Assembly (NCBI GenBank): GCA_038363925.1
Contig: JAQQWL010000017.1
Location: 1-64,000 of the forward strand
Origin: Apiospora phragmitis
Taxonomy: Eukaryota > Ascomycota > Sordariomycetes > Amphisphaeriales > Apiosporaceae
Direction: 5' to 3'
DNA length: 64,000 nt
In this document: positions 1 to 13,400 of the stretch, piece by piece
Numbering within the stretch: the first letter of the stretch is position 1
How the letters are laid out: every line of letters starts with the position of its first letter
Translations under genes and position numbers: made by a program
The notes under the pieces: generated by a model
The model's database searches: none
Seen by the model: the letters and a program-made list of their open reading frames with translations, nothing else
What the model was told of the DNA's origin: nothing

Positions 1-1132
1 AGGTCACAGAAATAAAGAGGTTAAAGACTTAATCTTAACATTATCATATACTATGAATAATTACAGATTGTCTACTAACTCAGAATCAGCTAAAGTAATA
101 GAGTTACCTGTAGGATTATTGGATAAAATAATAAATGCAAAAAAAACTTTAGTACATCTAAGCGATGGTCGTCAGATAGATATTATGACTAAAAAAGAAG
201 TAAATAGACGTTGAACAAATTGTGTCTATGAAATAATTAAAAGTAATGGGGAAACAAGTTTAGCTTCGACTTTAAACGATGCAGCTTTAATTTTAGATGT
301 AGATTTTAGAACAGTCAGAAAATACTTAGATTGTTTATCTACCTCTCGGCCCAGGACTAGGTCCTTTATGGGCCTAGGCCGAAGGGCAGAAGGAGATTTC
401 GCTAGAATTAAAGAGAGCAAGATTAAAAGAGTAGCTGTATTTTAGAATTTATCGAGCTTGTTTTAGGTTTATATCTTTTTATGGCATTAATAATATAAAT
501 TAATTTTCTTAGTAGATTAATAGTTAAGTTCAAAAAAAAGGTCAAAAAAATTTTGATACGGGTAGCTTGCGCACCCAAGTCTCAGTCGTCAAAGACGACG
601 GCCGAGACTAAAAGAAGAAAAAATAGAAGAATTAAAATATAGGTTAGAAAGAAGATTACAATCGTACTAGCCTAAACTTGTAGAAAAATTGAGTGAAAAC
701 GGTTAACGATATCCTGATCAAAGACCGTCGGCAGTTGTAAATGTCGCTACAGACTGGTTCACTAAGGCTGGGTTGGAAAACCTGTCTAAATGTACAGTCG
801 GATTTTATAATGAATGTGTTGTAAACATCATAAGGAGGAAGGACAATACTGCACTTTTCTTTCTTGACTTTCTTGTATTAATAGGAAGCAAAAAAAAAAA
901 GAATCTCTTTTTTTTTATAAGTCTCTAAAGACGGCTGGAACTTGTTTGTTTTTTCATAATCCCATAATCCCATTATGGGATTAGGGATAAGGGATAAGGG
1001 ATAAGAAAAAACATAGGGAGGCCCAGGAAGAAAAGAGTTAAGTGCAGGATTAACCATTTACATGTATGGAAGGAACTCCTGAATAAATTTAGTATTAATA
1101 ATTACTAAATTTATCTTAGTTAATTAGAATTG
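1..1132 (+). mobile_element. nad6 intron 1, group I (3' portion)
   Basis: After the ORF, 675-830 carries a group I core with the diagnostic run 'gaccgtcggcagttgtaaat' followed by 'gctacagactgg' and 'aatgtacagtcgga'. The same core recurs almost unchanged in cox3 intron 3 at 9003-9125. The 3' splice site is placed after G1132, which lets exon codons read SILFLFILMLIN as in fungal nad6. GC-rich and simple palindromes interrupt the intron at about 560-640, 880-930 and 950-1015; the last is a short version of the 'cccataat' array seen at 53214. The 5' splice site lies before the window. Confidence 0.7.
2..445 (+). CDS. Intronic endonuclease ORF, C-terminal part (5' end outside the window)
   Basis: An open frame runs from base 2 to a TAG at 443-445, with TGA read as Trp at about 212. 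The visible C-terminal region contains a helix-turn-helix-like stretch (SLASTLNDAALILDVDFRTV) of the NUMOD1 type, which is common at the C-terminus of GIY-YIG and other homing endonucleases. The catalytic domain would lie upstream of the window. A GC-rich palindrome at about 341-391 (core 'ctaggccgaaggg') is inserted in frame near the end and adds roughly 17 residues. The ORF is followed by a group I intron 3' core and then a nad6 exon, so it is the ORF of a nad6 intron. The family is inferred from the C-terminal domain only. Confidence 0.55.
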
Positions 1133-4016
1133 ATCTATATTATTTTTATTTATTTTAATGTTAATTAATATTAGAATAAGTGAATTACAAAGTAATACTA
1201 GTAATAGTATAGTGCGCCGTGTCGTCAATAATAGTGATGGGTATGAAAATATACCTAAACATTGTGCACAAATGTTTCCGGCAATGAAGTTAGGTCAAGG
1301 GGAAAGCCCAAGGCTGAACTTAGCATCTTCAGATAAAGAGGAGATTAGATCAATTAGGATAAATCGAATAGCTCCTCAAGCCGAGTTCTTCATGATTAAA
1401 GCTACACTGCTTGAAGTCTATTTACCAGGGGCCTCTCTTACTGGGCCAAACCGTGTCCTATATAGGGTTTGCTTGATGATTCTTAGAATGGTATACTGTC
1501 TGAGAATGTGACACCATCAAGACCAGGGTGTAAGATACACTCATAACGTAAAGAGTAGACAATCTAAAAAGAGCATAAACACTATTTGCGGAAATACGGG
1601 ATTGCCTAAGGTTCTAAAGAACTATGGTAACAGAGGAGTCGTAGTACCATTTTTGGAAAGGGCTCCAGGTTTTAACGTTCGAAGTTACACTCATCCCGCT
1701 GGGCATCCCAGTACAGTTTCAACTGACGGGGTGGGAAGACTTCGAAGAATAGCGGAAAAATGTATGGAAAACCCTAATAATATAATTCAGGATAAATTAT
1801 ACAATATATTATACGACATGAATATGTATGAAATAGCATATGAAAAATTGAAAAGTAAACCGGGAAACATGACTCCCGGTATAACTAGTTCAACATTAGA
1901 TGGTATGTCAGCTGAAGTATTAGAAGATATAATTAGTAAATTACGTGCGGGGACTTTTAAATTCTCTCCAGGTAGAAGAGTAAATATACCTAAACCGAAA
2001 GGTGGTACTAGACCTCTTACTGTCGCATCGCCGAGAGATAAACTAGTTCAAGAAGTTTTAAGAATGATCCTTGAGGCGATATATGAACCAAGTTTTTCGA
2101 ACAAAAGTCATGGCTTTAGACCCAATAAGAGTTGTCACACAGCTCTTAAGGATATAAAATCTAATTTTCAATCCTCAAATTGAGTTATTGAAGGTGATAT
2201 ATCCAAATCTTTCGATTCCATAAATCATAATAAACTTATTTCTATCTTAGAAGAAAGAATTAAGGATAAAAGATTTATAGAATTGATCCGGAAAGCTCTA
2301 AATGCGGGATATATGGAGGCAACAACATATTATCACTCATTAATTGGTTCTCCACAAGGATCTATTATAAGTCCAATTCTATGTAACATTTTCATGGATA
2401 AATTTGATAAATTCATGGTAAATTTCTCGGAATCTTTCCTAAGGGGTAAAACTCCTAGATGGAATCCCGAATATGTGAAACTACAAACTCAAAAACGTAA
2501 AGCTCTAACTGTTCAGGAAAAAATAGAAATCCATAAAAAGATGATATCTCTTCCTTCACGGTTAATGGCCGATCCCTATTATCGTAGAGTATCTTTTGTT
2601 AGATATGCAGATGACTGAGTAGTCGGTATAAGAGGTACTAGAGTCGAATGTGAAGATATTTTATTGAAAATTATAAACTTCCTTAGAGACGAATTGCATC
2701 TTGAGCTTAGCGAAAGCAAAACTCAAATTACTAATCTGAATTTTGGTAGAGTGCATTTTCTTGGTACAAGTATATCTAGGGCTAGATCTAACACATTTGG
2801 TATAAAATCGAAAGGGTTCCTTATTAGAGATAATAAGACTCTGAGAATGATAGCTCCAATAGACTCCGTAATCAAGAAATTATCCTCTGCGGGTATTGTT
2901 AAAGGGGATGTAGCTACACCACGCTTCAAATGATTATCTAACTCTAAAGATGAAATAATTCTACTTTATAATTCAGTCTATAGAGGAATTATTAATTATT
3001 ATAGTTTTACGAATAACATAAATCAACTTTCATCGAAAATTAGATTTCTGTTATTATCCTCATGTGCTAAGACTTTGGCTACCAAGTTTACACTTGGTAC
3101 TCAGGCGGCTGTTTTCAAAAAATTCGGTAAAGATCTTAAGGGAACGGATAAACATGGTTTTGTCGACGCTGTGTATGGGATAAAACCCTGGAACTTCAAA
3201 ATCAACCATAATCCACCTCTATTAAGACTTTTCGCTGAAGGAATCTCGAAAGCTAGCTTAGAAAATCTTAATTGTTCAGAATGTGGATCTGATTACAGAG
3301 TGGAAATGCATCATATTAGAATGATGAAGGACCTTAACCCCAAACTGAATAAAATTGATGCACTAATGGCTAAGAAAAAAAGAAAACAAATACCTCTATG
3401 TAGAGAATGTCATATGAAACATCATGCCAAATAGAATTGTTTATAATATTAAACTATTTAATGTTAACACCGGAGAGCCGTATGATGGGAAACTATCACG
3501 TACGGTTCGGGAAAGGGGTAGTTCCGTCCTATTACCTGTCACCATAACTTCATAAACCGTAAACCGCGGAAGCGTCGCAATTGAAGTCTCGCCCGGATAA
3601 GCCGCAAAAATTTGCGCCGATGGTCGAAACTAGTGGTATTCATGTAATAGGATTGTTCTACTCTAGTTCATCCTTTAGCTATTGCTATAGCAATATCTTT
3701 TAATTACCCATTATTCCAACTATTACCTTATAATATTGCTATGTTAAATAACTATTATAACTTAAATAATATTTTATACAATATTTCAACTCCAGCTTTA
3801 AATCAAGATAATAAAGCTTACTTAAATACTTATAATAATGACATATTTTTTGTAACTAGTCAAATGTGAGATGGTAATTTAATAGAGAATAGTCATATAA
3901 CTAGTATAGGTAATGTTATGTACACAAACTATAATATGTGACTTATTATAGCTAGTTTTATATTATTATTAGCAATGGTAGGTGCTATAGTAATAACAAT
4001 AAAACAAAAAAATTAA
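1133..4016 (+). CDS. nad6: NADH dehydrogenase subunit 6, 3' exons
   Basis: Membrane subunit of respiratory complex I. Two exons are visible: 1133-1211 (ILFLFILMLINIRISELQSN and following) and 3672-4016 (PLAIAIAISFNYPLFQ to MYTNYNMWLIIAS, ending AIVITIKQKN and TAA at 4014-4016). The sequences match the middle and end of fungal nad6. The exons join in frame at codon phase 0. Exon 1 begins after one base of a split codon, and the earlier exon(s) lie upstream of the window. TGA encodes Trp at two positions in exon 2. A tRNA-Val follows after a short spacer with GC hairpins. Confidence 0.93.
1212..3434 (+). CDS. Group II intron-encoded protein: reverse transcriptase/maturase with HNH endonuclease
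   Basis: The frame is continuous from nad6 exon 1 across 1212 to TAG at 3432-3434, with TGA read as Trp at about 1510, 2182, 2617 and 2932. It is therefore translated as an exon fusion; the first internal Met near the RT domain is at about 1602. Visible parts are RT blocks (YEKLKSKPGNMTPGI, PKPKGGTRPLTVASPRDKLV, SHGFRPNKSCHTAL, GSPQGSIISPILCNIF), the catalytic FVRYADDW at about 2596-2620, a maturase X region, and a C-terminal zinc/HNH nuclease with two CxxC-type pairs (CSECGSDYRVEMHH ... PLCRECHMKHH). All key residues are present, so the protein could be active in splicing and retrohoming. It is related to the IEPs at 26192 and 61364. Confidence 0.9.
1212..3671 (+). mobile_element. nad6 group II intron with reverse transcriptase ORF
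   Basis: Starts with the group II consensus GTGCGCCGT at 1212 and ends in AT at 3670-3671 just before the exon codons PLAIAI. Domain V is at about 3474-3511 ('gagccgtatgatgggaaact' ... 'acgtacggttcgg'). The 3' splice site lies about 160 bases after domain V, far more than the usual 40 or so. Two arms, 'cctattac' at 3519-3526 and 'gtaatagg' at 3644-3651, are complementary, so domain VI appears expanded by an insertion of roughly 90-110 bases. The intron carries a full-length IEP in frame with the upstream exon. Confidence 0.88.
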
Positions 4017-4024
4017 GGTTTTAC

Positions 4025-4170
4025 CTTACTTCCCCCCCCTCTCCCGTATTTTTTACAACGGTCTAATTTAGCCTTGCGCACCCCTTGAGTTGCTATGCAA
4101 CGAAGCAGCCCGCAGGGCAGCTTTATAAATCGAAGATTTATATCAGCCGTATATAAATAAAAATAAGGGG
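4025..4170 (+). repeat. GC-rich hairpins in the nad6/tRNA-Val spacer
   Basis: After nad6 comes a C-rich run, then 'ttgcgcacccc' and 'cagcccgcagggcagc', which are fragments of the 'gccctgcgcgcacc' palindrome found also at 8880, 53895, 55258 and 60178. No gene is visible in this spacer. Confidence 0.5.
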
Positions 4171-4179
4171 AGGGGACCA

Positions 4180-4251
4180 AAGAAATTAGCTCAATGGTAG
4201 AGCAACCGTTTTACACACGGAAGGTTGGGTGTTCGAATCACCTATTTCTTA
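4180..4251 (+). tRNA. trnV: tRNA-Val (UAC)
   Basis: Full cloverleaf: acceptor aagaaat (4180-4186) pairs with atttctt (4244-4250). D arm gctc/gagc, anticodon loop tttacac giving UAC, and T arm gggtg-ttcgaat-caccta. It lies between nad6 and cox3. Confidence 0.93.
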
Positions 4252-4255
4252 AAAG

Positions 4256-4330
4256 AAGGCACAGTGCCTTATCTCTTCGAAATAAGGCACTGGTTCCCGA
4301 TATCCTGTAAGGATATGGGGCAACAAAATT
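4256..4330 (+). repeat. Hairpins between tRNA-Val and cox3
   Basis: 'gtgccttatctc' and 'aaataaggcac' form a strong hairpin around 4262-4290. 'cgatatcctgtaaggatatg' at 4299-4318 forms another and resembles the GATATC palindromes scattered through the window. They could be processing signals or mobile palindromes. Confidence 0.45.
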
Positions 4331-4477
4331 AGGCCCTTTATCTTTACGGGGTATCAGGGCAAGGCTCGATAAAAAAAAATAATTTATTTTTTTTTGTATT
4401 AGGTGCCAACTTAAAAAAAATATTATTACAATTATATATTTAGGTATGTTTTTAATTTATTAAGATATAGATAGGCA

Positions 4478-7400
4478 ATGACTCAATTAGTTAGAAGTAA
4501 TTTTCAAAATCATCCTTTTCATTTAGTATCACCTTCACCTTGACCATTTTACACCAGTATAAGTTTATTTAGCTTAGCTGCAAGTGGAGCATTATCTATG
4601 CATATTTTTATTAATGCAAGCCATGTGTTTTTCATAGGCTTATTAATGGTAGTATCTTCAATGTCTTTCTGATTCAGGGATATTATTTCTGAGGGTAAAG
4701 TCAAAACTATAGAATTATTGAATTTTTTTCACAATGCGTACTTAAAAATAGCTAAAGTTGTTTCTATAGAAGATGTTCAATAAGCTTTAAAAAAATACAA
4801 CTCTTCTCGGCCTCCGGCCAAGTTTCATGGTTTTTCATGCCCCGAGGGCATGAAAAAACACAGAAGCAGCCCGAAACTAAATTGTAATGTAAAAATGTAT
4901 AATAGTAATAAACATGTTCAGAAACTTTCTCTTTATCAGTTTCATCTATAGATAATCTCAAATTTCTTATTGAATATTTTGAGATACATCCTTTAATAGG
5001 GGAGAAATACGATAAATATTCTAAATGAAGACTAGTTTATTATATGATAATATCTAAAGAACATTTAACAAATGAAGGAAGATTTAAAATAAATTATTTA
5101 ATAGGTAAGTCTTAATTAGACACGCAAAAAAAAAATTCAATTCTATTCTATATAAAGTGCTCTCGTAAAATTTAACTATATGCTGGAAACCCCTAAAGCC
5201 TTAAGTACTTAAAGATTTTTATTTAAGTGAAAATCTTAAAGGATGAAACAATGGACAATCAGCAGGAAACCAAAGGACTTATAATTATCCTTGTAGGATC
5301 CTCAGAGACTATACGTTAAAAACTTATGCGTTATATATTTAAACCCATAAATTAAAATATAGTCCAGTTAATACAGAAATGTATTATTAAGACTTTTTTA
5401 GGTAACCACACGAAAAAGACAAAGGATAATGTATTAAGGCTTGTATGTAACTTTAAAGCTCCTTTATTTAATAATAGCTTCTCATACCTGAATAAAGGTT
5501 CAAGGTATGTACGAAGATATTCTTCAGTCTCACATAGTAATATGTTGGGTTATTATTTAGCAGGATTAATCGAAGGTGATGGTTCTATCATTCTTAGAAA
5601 AGGAGATAGAGAAAAAACTTCACCTAAGATTGTATTTACTTTTGGTATTAATGAATTAACAATGTATGAAAAACTCCAAAAAATTCAGGATACCGGGTCT
5701 ATATATGTAGAGAAAAGAGGAGTGTGTAGATATAGTATTACTAACGCGGACGCAGTTATTAATATAATTAACTTGGTGAACGGTAAATTTCGTACGCCTA
5801 AAATAACTGCTTTATATAATGCGATAGATAATCTTAATAAGTGGAGAAACGCTAACTTATTAAAATTACCTTTAGATAATAGTAATTTAGAATCTAATGC
5901 ATGATTAGCAGGATTTATAGATACAGATGGTCATTTTTCTATAAAGTTAACAGGAAATTATGCCTCTAGCGATTCAAATGTCAGGGGTAGAGTACAATGT
6001 GTTTTCACTATAACTCAGAGTGAATTAAACAGAGTAACATTAGAGTCTAATGTACCTTTTATGACTAAACTAGCCGAATTTTTCCAAGTTAATTTGAGTT
6101 ATAAGACTGAAAATTCTCCTATTTTTAAAGAGCCCGCTAAAAAGGTAATATTCTACGCTCAATCTGATCGAAAACATTTTATTATAACTACATATCTTGC
6201 TAAATTTCCGTTGATGACTAGCAAGCACCTAAACTATTTATCTTTTTTTAAAGGGTTAAATTATTTAGGTAAAAGATTAAATAAGGAGGAAATACTTGAA
6301 GTACAAGCTCTTAAAAATTCTATGAATAATAAACGAACAGAATTTAATTGAGATCATCTTAATAATTTTTATGTTTAACTTATATTTGTAGACTTATCCT
6401 TAGGGGATAAGCGAAGCTCCCTTTTTGGAGTAACGTCCCGTCATGATATTTTCTAGGTTGATTACTGGTTCTTGTATTATATAACAACTAAAAGTACTCG
6501 TTTATATAATGTTTATATAATTATTTCGAAATTTTTGAAAGTAAGAATCAATAAAAGTCATACCTATAGACTTTTTTAGGTAACCACACTCTCGCCGTAC
6601 AAAAAGGATTAAATTTAGGTGTTATTTTATTTATAGTAAGTGAAGCTTTATTCTTCTTGGCTATATTCTGAGCATTCTTTCATTAAGACATAGTGAACAA
6701 GAGCCAAACTCCGGGGAAGTCCTAAAGCTTTAGTAACCAAGTATATAAGGGAAACTTTTTATATGGCCTGATTAATGATTCAGGGTATGGTAATATCACT
6801 AAAGATGAAGAACAATTTGTTCATGAAATGGGTAATCGCGGATCTAAATCATTCTTGGTTTAAAGTCAAGTGTATACAGACTATAAACTTAAAGGATGTA
6901 AAAGAGCAACGAATAGACGGTTCTTCAATTAAAAAAAAAACAATTTTAATTGTAAGGTGTGTTCTGAGATGCCGGGAAAGCCGGTCATGTTACTTTTTTT
7001 TTTTTGAACAGAGGACAATCGGTTCTTTAATAATAGTATCCGGAAAAATGTCTTATAATCATTAAGGGTTTAAATTTGAGTAGTAATAATAAATATTCTA
7101 CTATAACAAATAACTCCACTTCTCCTTCTAACCCCAGCAGGGGATATGAGGGATCGGTGAAATTAAATCCTTATTATATAACAGGTTTTGTAGATGGAGA
7201 AGGATCTTTTATAGTAACAATTAACCCACATACAGGGTATAGAACAGGCTACAGAGTTAAAGCCACTTTTTCTATAGGTTTACATAAAAGAGATTTAGCT
7301 TTATTACAATGAATTCAACAATTTTTAGGTGTAGGTTCTATAACGAATTTAAGTTTAAACGGGATTATATACCGTGTTTCTGGTTTAAAGGAATTAAATG

Positions 7401-10400
7401 TAATTATTTCTCATTTTGATAAATATCCCTTATTAACTAAAAAACAAGCAGATTTTCTACTTTTTAAACAAGTAATTTTTTTAATGGAACAAGGAGAACA
7501 TTTAAGTACAGAAGGTTTAAATAAGATATTATCTTTAAAAGCTAGTATGAATTTAGGTTTATCTGATCAATTAGACAGAGCTTTCCCCGGGATTGTACCT
7601 GTAATGAGACCTGTTTTAAATCATCCTTCTTTAATTAAAGATTTTAATTGATTAGCTGGTTTTACTGATGCAGAAGGATGTTTTTTTGTTTCAGTAAGAG
7701 AATCCCTTAATTCTAAATTGAATGAAGCAGTATCTTTAAGATTTGTGTTAACTCAACATCTTCGTGATGAAGAATTTATGAGATCTCTTATTGCAATATT
7801 AGGTTGTGGTAGATATATACCTCGTTCTCGGCCTTTGGCCAAGTTTCAGCACCGCAAGGTGCGGTTAGAAACTAACAAAGATTACGGAGAATTTGTAGTA
7901 GAAAAATTTTCAGATATAAATCAAAAAATTTTACCTTTATTTGAACAATATCAACTTAAAGGTATAAAACGTTTGGATTATGAAGCTTTTAAAAAAGTTG
8001 CTTTTTTAATGGAAAATCGTGATCATTTAACATTAAACGGGTTAAATGAAATAAAACTAATTAAATCCAATTTGAATACAAAAAGAATTCTATAATCTAA
8101 AATTTGCCTCTCAGGAGGATCTTGGTCTTCTTTATCCTGAAATAATCGAAAGTTTCAGTTGTCAGTTCTCGGCTTCTTTTATCCTTCCAGGGTATAAAGT
8201 TTCCGTCGCCACATGCGGCGACATTCGAAATTAAAGGAAAGACGACACCGAAACTCTAAAATATTAAATTTAGTTCCGGGCTGAATAAAAAAAAAGATCT
8301 TTTTTTTTTATAAGTCTCTAAAAGACGACTGGAACTTGGCCGTGGGCCTAGGATAAAAATTAAAGTAATAAAACGAGTGCCTTAACACCTACTGTAGAAT
8401 TAGGAGCTCAATGACCTCCTCTAGGAATAGAACCTGTTAATCCTTTCGAACTTCCTTTATTAAATACAGTATGTTTTAATACTATTGATATTATATATAT
8501 CATTATTGCTGTGTGAGTGCAAATCTCACTCTATACATTTATTATTCACAACAATTTTAACTCTTATTTTATATTATCTAACTACCCTCATTTTATAGAT
8601 AGATTAAGTCCTAAGCCTAAAAGATATTTTAGCCCCTCGGCCTCGGCACAGGGGCTGTGCAACGAGTCCTGTATATTTTTTTAATCTTTTTAACATTAAC
8701 ACAATTAAAGATTGTAATATAATAAAAAAGATTAAAAAAATAAAGGAGGGGGAAATATTAATAAAACGAAATTTAGTGGATTCCGCTAAAGAAATAGGTG
8801 TAGGATTTAATACTTTAAAAAGACAATTAGATAATGAATTATCTGAAGTAGAGTACAAAGGATATAAAATAAAAAGAATAGCCCTGCGCGCACTGCAAGG
8901 AGTGCGCAGGGCTGCTTCGCAGGAGTTTTTAAAAAGAAAGTGTAATAACGTAAGTAAAAGGAAGGTTACAATCAAATTTACTTAGAAATGTATAGAATAA
9001 TTAGGTGAAAACGGTCAACGGTATCCTAACCATAGACCGTCGGCAGTTGTAAATGTCGCTACAGACTGGATCACCGGGGTTAGGCTGAAATGTCTGTCCA
9101 AATGTACAGTCGAACTTTATAACAAGTACAATATTGTAATAAGAAAAGGATTACTTCATTCCATGTACGGGAAGTACTCTATTGTATTAATAGAGATTAT
9201 AATCTTATGTTAGTGGGGCAATTTTGCTTTACTCGGCCTCCGGCCAAGTTTCAGTCGAAGACGCCCGAAACTAATTCGTTAATTAAAGTTGATTATTATT
9301 ATCAAGTGGGGCTACAATTACTTATGCTCACCATTCTTTAATTCAAGGTAAAAGAAGTGGTGCTTTATATGGTTCTATAGCTACAGTTTTATTAGCTGTA
9401 ATTTTCACAGGCTTAAATATTATTACTATACTTTTTTTTCATGTTGGCTTTACAAAGCAAGCCTTAAATAATAATTACATACCGACCATGAAGTTAGTTG
9501 AACGTACCTGTTCAGGATACTGTTATAGTTTAAAAACTGCTTTTTATACTACGAAGTGTGCGTTTAGCACCAAAAGATTCTACACTAATATAGCAGATAT
9601 AAAAGAACCGAATCTTTATCTTTCCCCTTACTGGGTTACGGGATTTGTAGATGCAGAAGGTACATTTTCTCTGAAAGTTTCTAAAAGTAGTGCTACTCGT
9701 TCCGGTTGAAATGTGACACCTGAATTTCAAATTACATTACATAGCAGAGATTTACTTTTATTAAGAAAAATACATTCCTTTTTCGGTATAGGTAGAGTTA
9801 ACGAACGTGGAGATAGAAATGAAGCATCTTATAGCGTTCAGTCTGCACGTGCTATAGCTAATGTGATTATACCTCATTTTGAGAAATATCCTTTAATAAC
9901 TCAAAAAAGAGCTGATTACCTTCTGTTTAAACAAGGTATAGACTTATTATTAAATAGTCAAGCACGTCATAGTATTGAAGGGATGGAGAAGATTATAAGT
10001 CTTAAAGGATCCCTGAATTTAGGTTTATCTCCTACATTAAAAATTAACTTTCCTACCGTTAAACCTTTTTTTCGTCCAGAAGTAAGTGGTTTAAGTATTC
10101 AGAATCCAAATTGATTAACGGGTTTTGTAGATGGAGAGGGTTGTTTTTATGTTAAATCACTTAAGAATAACAAATATTCAACAGGCTTTAGTGTTAACCT
10201 AGTTTTCTCAATAGCTCAACATGTAAGGGATGAGGCTTTATTAACTACATTTATAGATTACCTAGGTTGTGGTAGAATAGAGAGAGCTTCAACCAGACCT
10301 GGCGAAGTAAATTTTGTTGTAAGTAAATTTAGTGATATTAAGGAAAAGATAATTCCTTTTTTTCAAAGTTATCATTTACAAGGGATAAAATGTATGGATA

Positions 10401-13400
10401 ATTTAGATTTTGTTAAGGTAGCTAATATAATAGAAACTAAAGGTCATTTAACTCTTGAAGGTATTAATAAGATAAATTCTTTAAAATCCGGAATGAATAG
10501 TGGAAGAGTAATTAATTATGGAAAGGCGCTAGATTAAGCCAGCCTGCCCTTCGAGCTAGACCCAGAGTCCGGGTACCTGGACTCTGGGTAGAAGGTGAAA
10601 AAAAAGTATATAAGGAAGGCCTTTACTTATAGTTATGTTTATATTAAATAGAAAAGATTTTTATGCATAATTTAGGTTTATAAACAAAGTCAATTGCATA
10701 AAAACCTTGTTTGTAATATTTGCATTTTAGCTTAAACTGTGTTTAAGACACTTTTTAATTTAACCATTCGGCCTAGGCCGAAGGCCAAGTTTCTGCCACC
10801 AAGGGTGGCGGCAGAAACTAGTTTGGGGAAACTTGTTTTTCCAAACCAGTTTGAAAAAACTAGCCCAAGGCTAGTCCTGGGCGAAAGGGTGTAAATTAAT
10901 ATAAATCAAGACGATATGCAGCCAAGTCTTATTAAATATTACAGATAATATTTAATAGAAAGGTTCAACGACTAACTTAAATAGAATAATCTAATTTACT
11001 ATAGAAAAATTGAAATCATAGGGGTCATATTGACCTGACATTTAATCTATATTATCTTTTTTTTTTCTATTCTTCAAAAACTTTGATGTATAGATAACAT
11101 ATTATTATACATATTACATAGTCTGAACAAGAGTGTAAATTATTGAAGTAGGTAAGAAGCCTACGATAACATAAATTGTCCAAGGATTAGAATATAGTGT
11201 ATCATCATTTACAATTAGTGATGGTGCTTTTGGTACATGTTTCTTTTTTGCTACCGGTTTCCACGGCTTAGTTATGCTAAATTTTAACTATAATACTACT
11301 CAACCAGAATACACATTTAAACCAATAAAAATTTTAAGTGCTACAAATAAAAGATTTTATTCAACAGTAAAAGTAAAAGATATAGAGCTTTGTCCTAACT
11401 GAGTAACAGGATTTGCCGACGCTGAATCTAGTTTTAGTTTAAAAGTCTCTAATAAAAGTACAGCTAAATCCGGTTGAAGTATAATTCCGGATTTTAAAAT
11501 AGAGTTGCACAGTAGGGATATAATTTTATTAAGAAAAATCAAAAATTATTTCGGTATAGGTATAATAAGTGAACGTTTAGATAGAAATATTATAGTTTAT
11601 AGTGTTCAATCTATTAGAGATATTTTAAATGTAATTATACCTCATTTCGATAAATACCCTTTAATAACTCAAAAAAGAGCTGATTATCTTTTATTTAAAC
11701 AAGCTATTAATTTATTAGATTCAAAGGTACAATCTGATATTGAAGGAATTTATAAAATAATGGCAATAAAAGCATCCATGAATACAGGTTTATCTGATAA
11801 ATTAAGAATTAGTTTTCCTACTGTATACCCTGTAAGTCGTCCTTTAATTAATTTTGAGGGTGATTTTCATCCTAATTGATTGACAGGTTTTACAGATGGA
11901 GAAGGTTGTTTTTACGTTAACACTAAAAAAGCTAAAACTTCAACAGGTTATCAAATTATTATGACTTTCTCAATTACTCAACATGTAAGAGATGAAAGGT
12001 TATTAACTAAAATTATGGATTATTTAGAATGTGGTAAAATTGAAAAAGTTTCAGCCAGACCTACTCATGTTACGATGGTTGTATACAAATTTACTAGCAT
12101 TAAAGATAAAATAATACCTTTTTTTTGTAAATACCCTTTACAAGGTGTAAAATCTATGGATTTCAAGGATTTTTGTAAAATATCTAATATAATGATAACT
12201 AAAGAACATTTAACTTTAGAAGGTGTAAAAAAAATAAAATCTTTAAAATCTGGAATGAATAGTAGTAGAATTTTATAAAAATACGCGTGTAGGCCCTGTT
12301 TAATTGTACATAGTAATATATATATACTATTTAAAATTTTACTGCAAATAAAGTTAATTGCATGGAAGTCTATAATCATAGATAATATGCAGCCAACTAG
12401 ATATTATATATTACAGATAATTGTAATATCTAAAGGTTCAACGATTAATTTTACAGTATTATACTGTAATACAAATTTTACTGAGCAATATATTGTATAT
12501 TGTTTAGATGATATAATCTGAACAATAGTGTGAACTATTGAAACATAGGAAATTTCCTATATAACAAAAATATATTCCATAATTCTTGCGTTTATTGTTA
12601 GACTATGTCAAATTCCAGCTTCGCACGGGTTAATCAGTGTAGCCCTGATCATATATATATATATTAAACATAAAACTAAAACTGTAAACTGTAATAATTT
12701 AGTAGCTTATAATAATTTAAATAACAAATTATTAATTACTCGTCCTGTTATATCTAAAAATGAAAGTAAGTCCTTGTCTGAGGGAGAAAATTCTTATTAT
12801 TTAGATAAAGAATTTTTAGAATGATTAGTAGGATTCTCGGATGGAGAGGCTAATTTTAATATAAAAATAACTGATTTAAAAGATAATACCTTTAAAAATG
12901 TTCAATTTACATTTCAAATAGGTCTTCATAAAGATGATATAAAGGTGTTAGAATATATAATGAATACTATAAAATGTGGGCATATTTCTAAATCTAAAGA
13001 TAGAGTAAATTATTTTGTTAATGATCTAAATTCATTATTATATGTTATAATTCCTATATTTGACTATGTTAATCTTAATAGTTCAAAATATCATCATTTT
13101 TTTATTTTTAAAAAAAGCAGTAATGTTAACTAAAAATAAAGACCATTTATCTTATAAAGGTAAATTAGATATAATAAGATACCAAAAAGAAATGCAAAGT
13201 ATGTCTGGTAAATGAATACCGGGTTCTATTAATAATAGAATAAAAATAACTCAATATTGATTAGCTGGGTTTATAGACGCTGAAGGTAGTTTTTCAACTA
13301 ATAAATCTGTACCTAGGTTTAAATTGGAAAACCATATTAAGGAACTAGAGTTATATAATAAATTAAGAGAATTCTTTAATGTAGGTAATGTTTTATTAAC

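Larger units (their letters stand above)
4697..6569 (+). mobile_element. cox3 intron 1, composite group I
   Basis: Inserted after the GGT of SEG and resolved just before codons TFLGNHT. It looks like two group I units fused. The first (4697-5391) has a decayed LAGLIDADG reading frame and its own core ('aatcagcaggaaacc' and 'tcagagactatacg', about 5258-5325). It ends in G followed at 5392 by a copy of the start of cox3 exon 2. The second contains the intact LAGLIDADG ORF 5542-6378 and a further core at about 6395-6560. Only removal of the whole 1.87 kb gives a correct mRNA. Confidence 0.72.

Noticed and set aside
226..420. Minus-strand ORF opposite the first intron ORF
   Set aside because: It is the antisense of a better-supported endonuclease C-terminus and of a GC palindrome.
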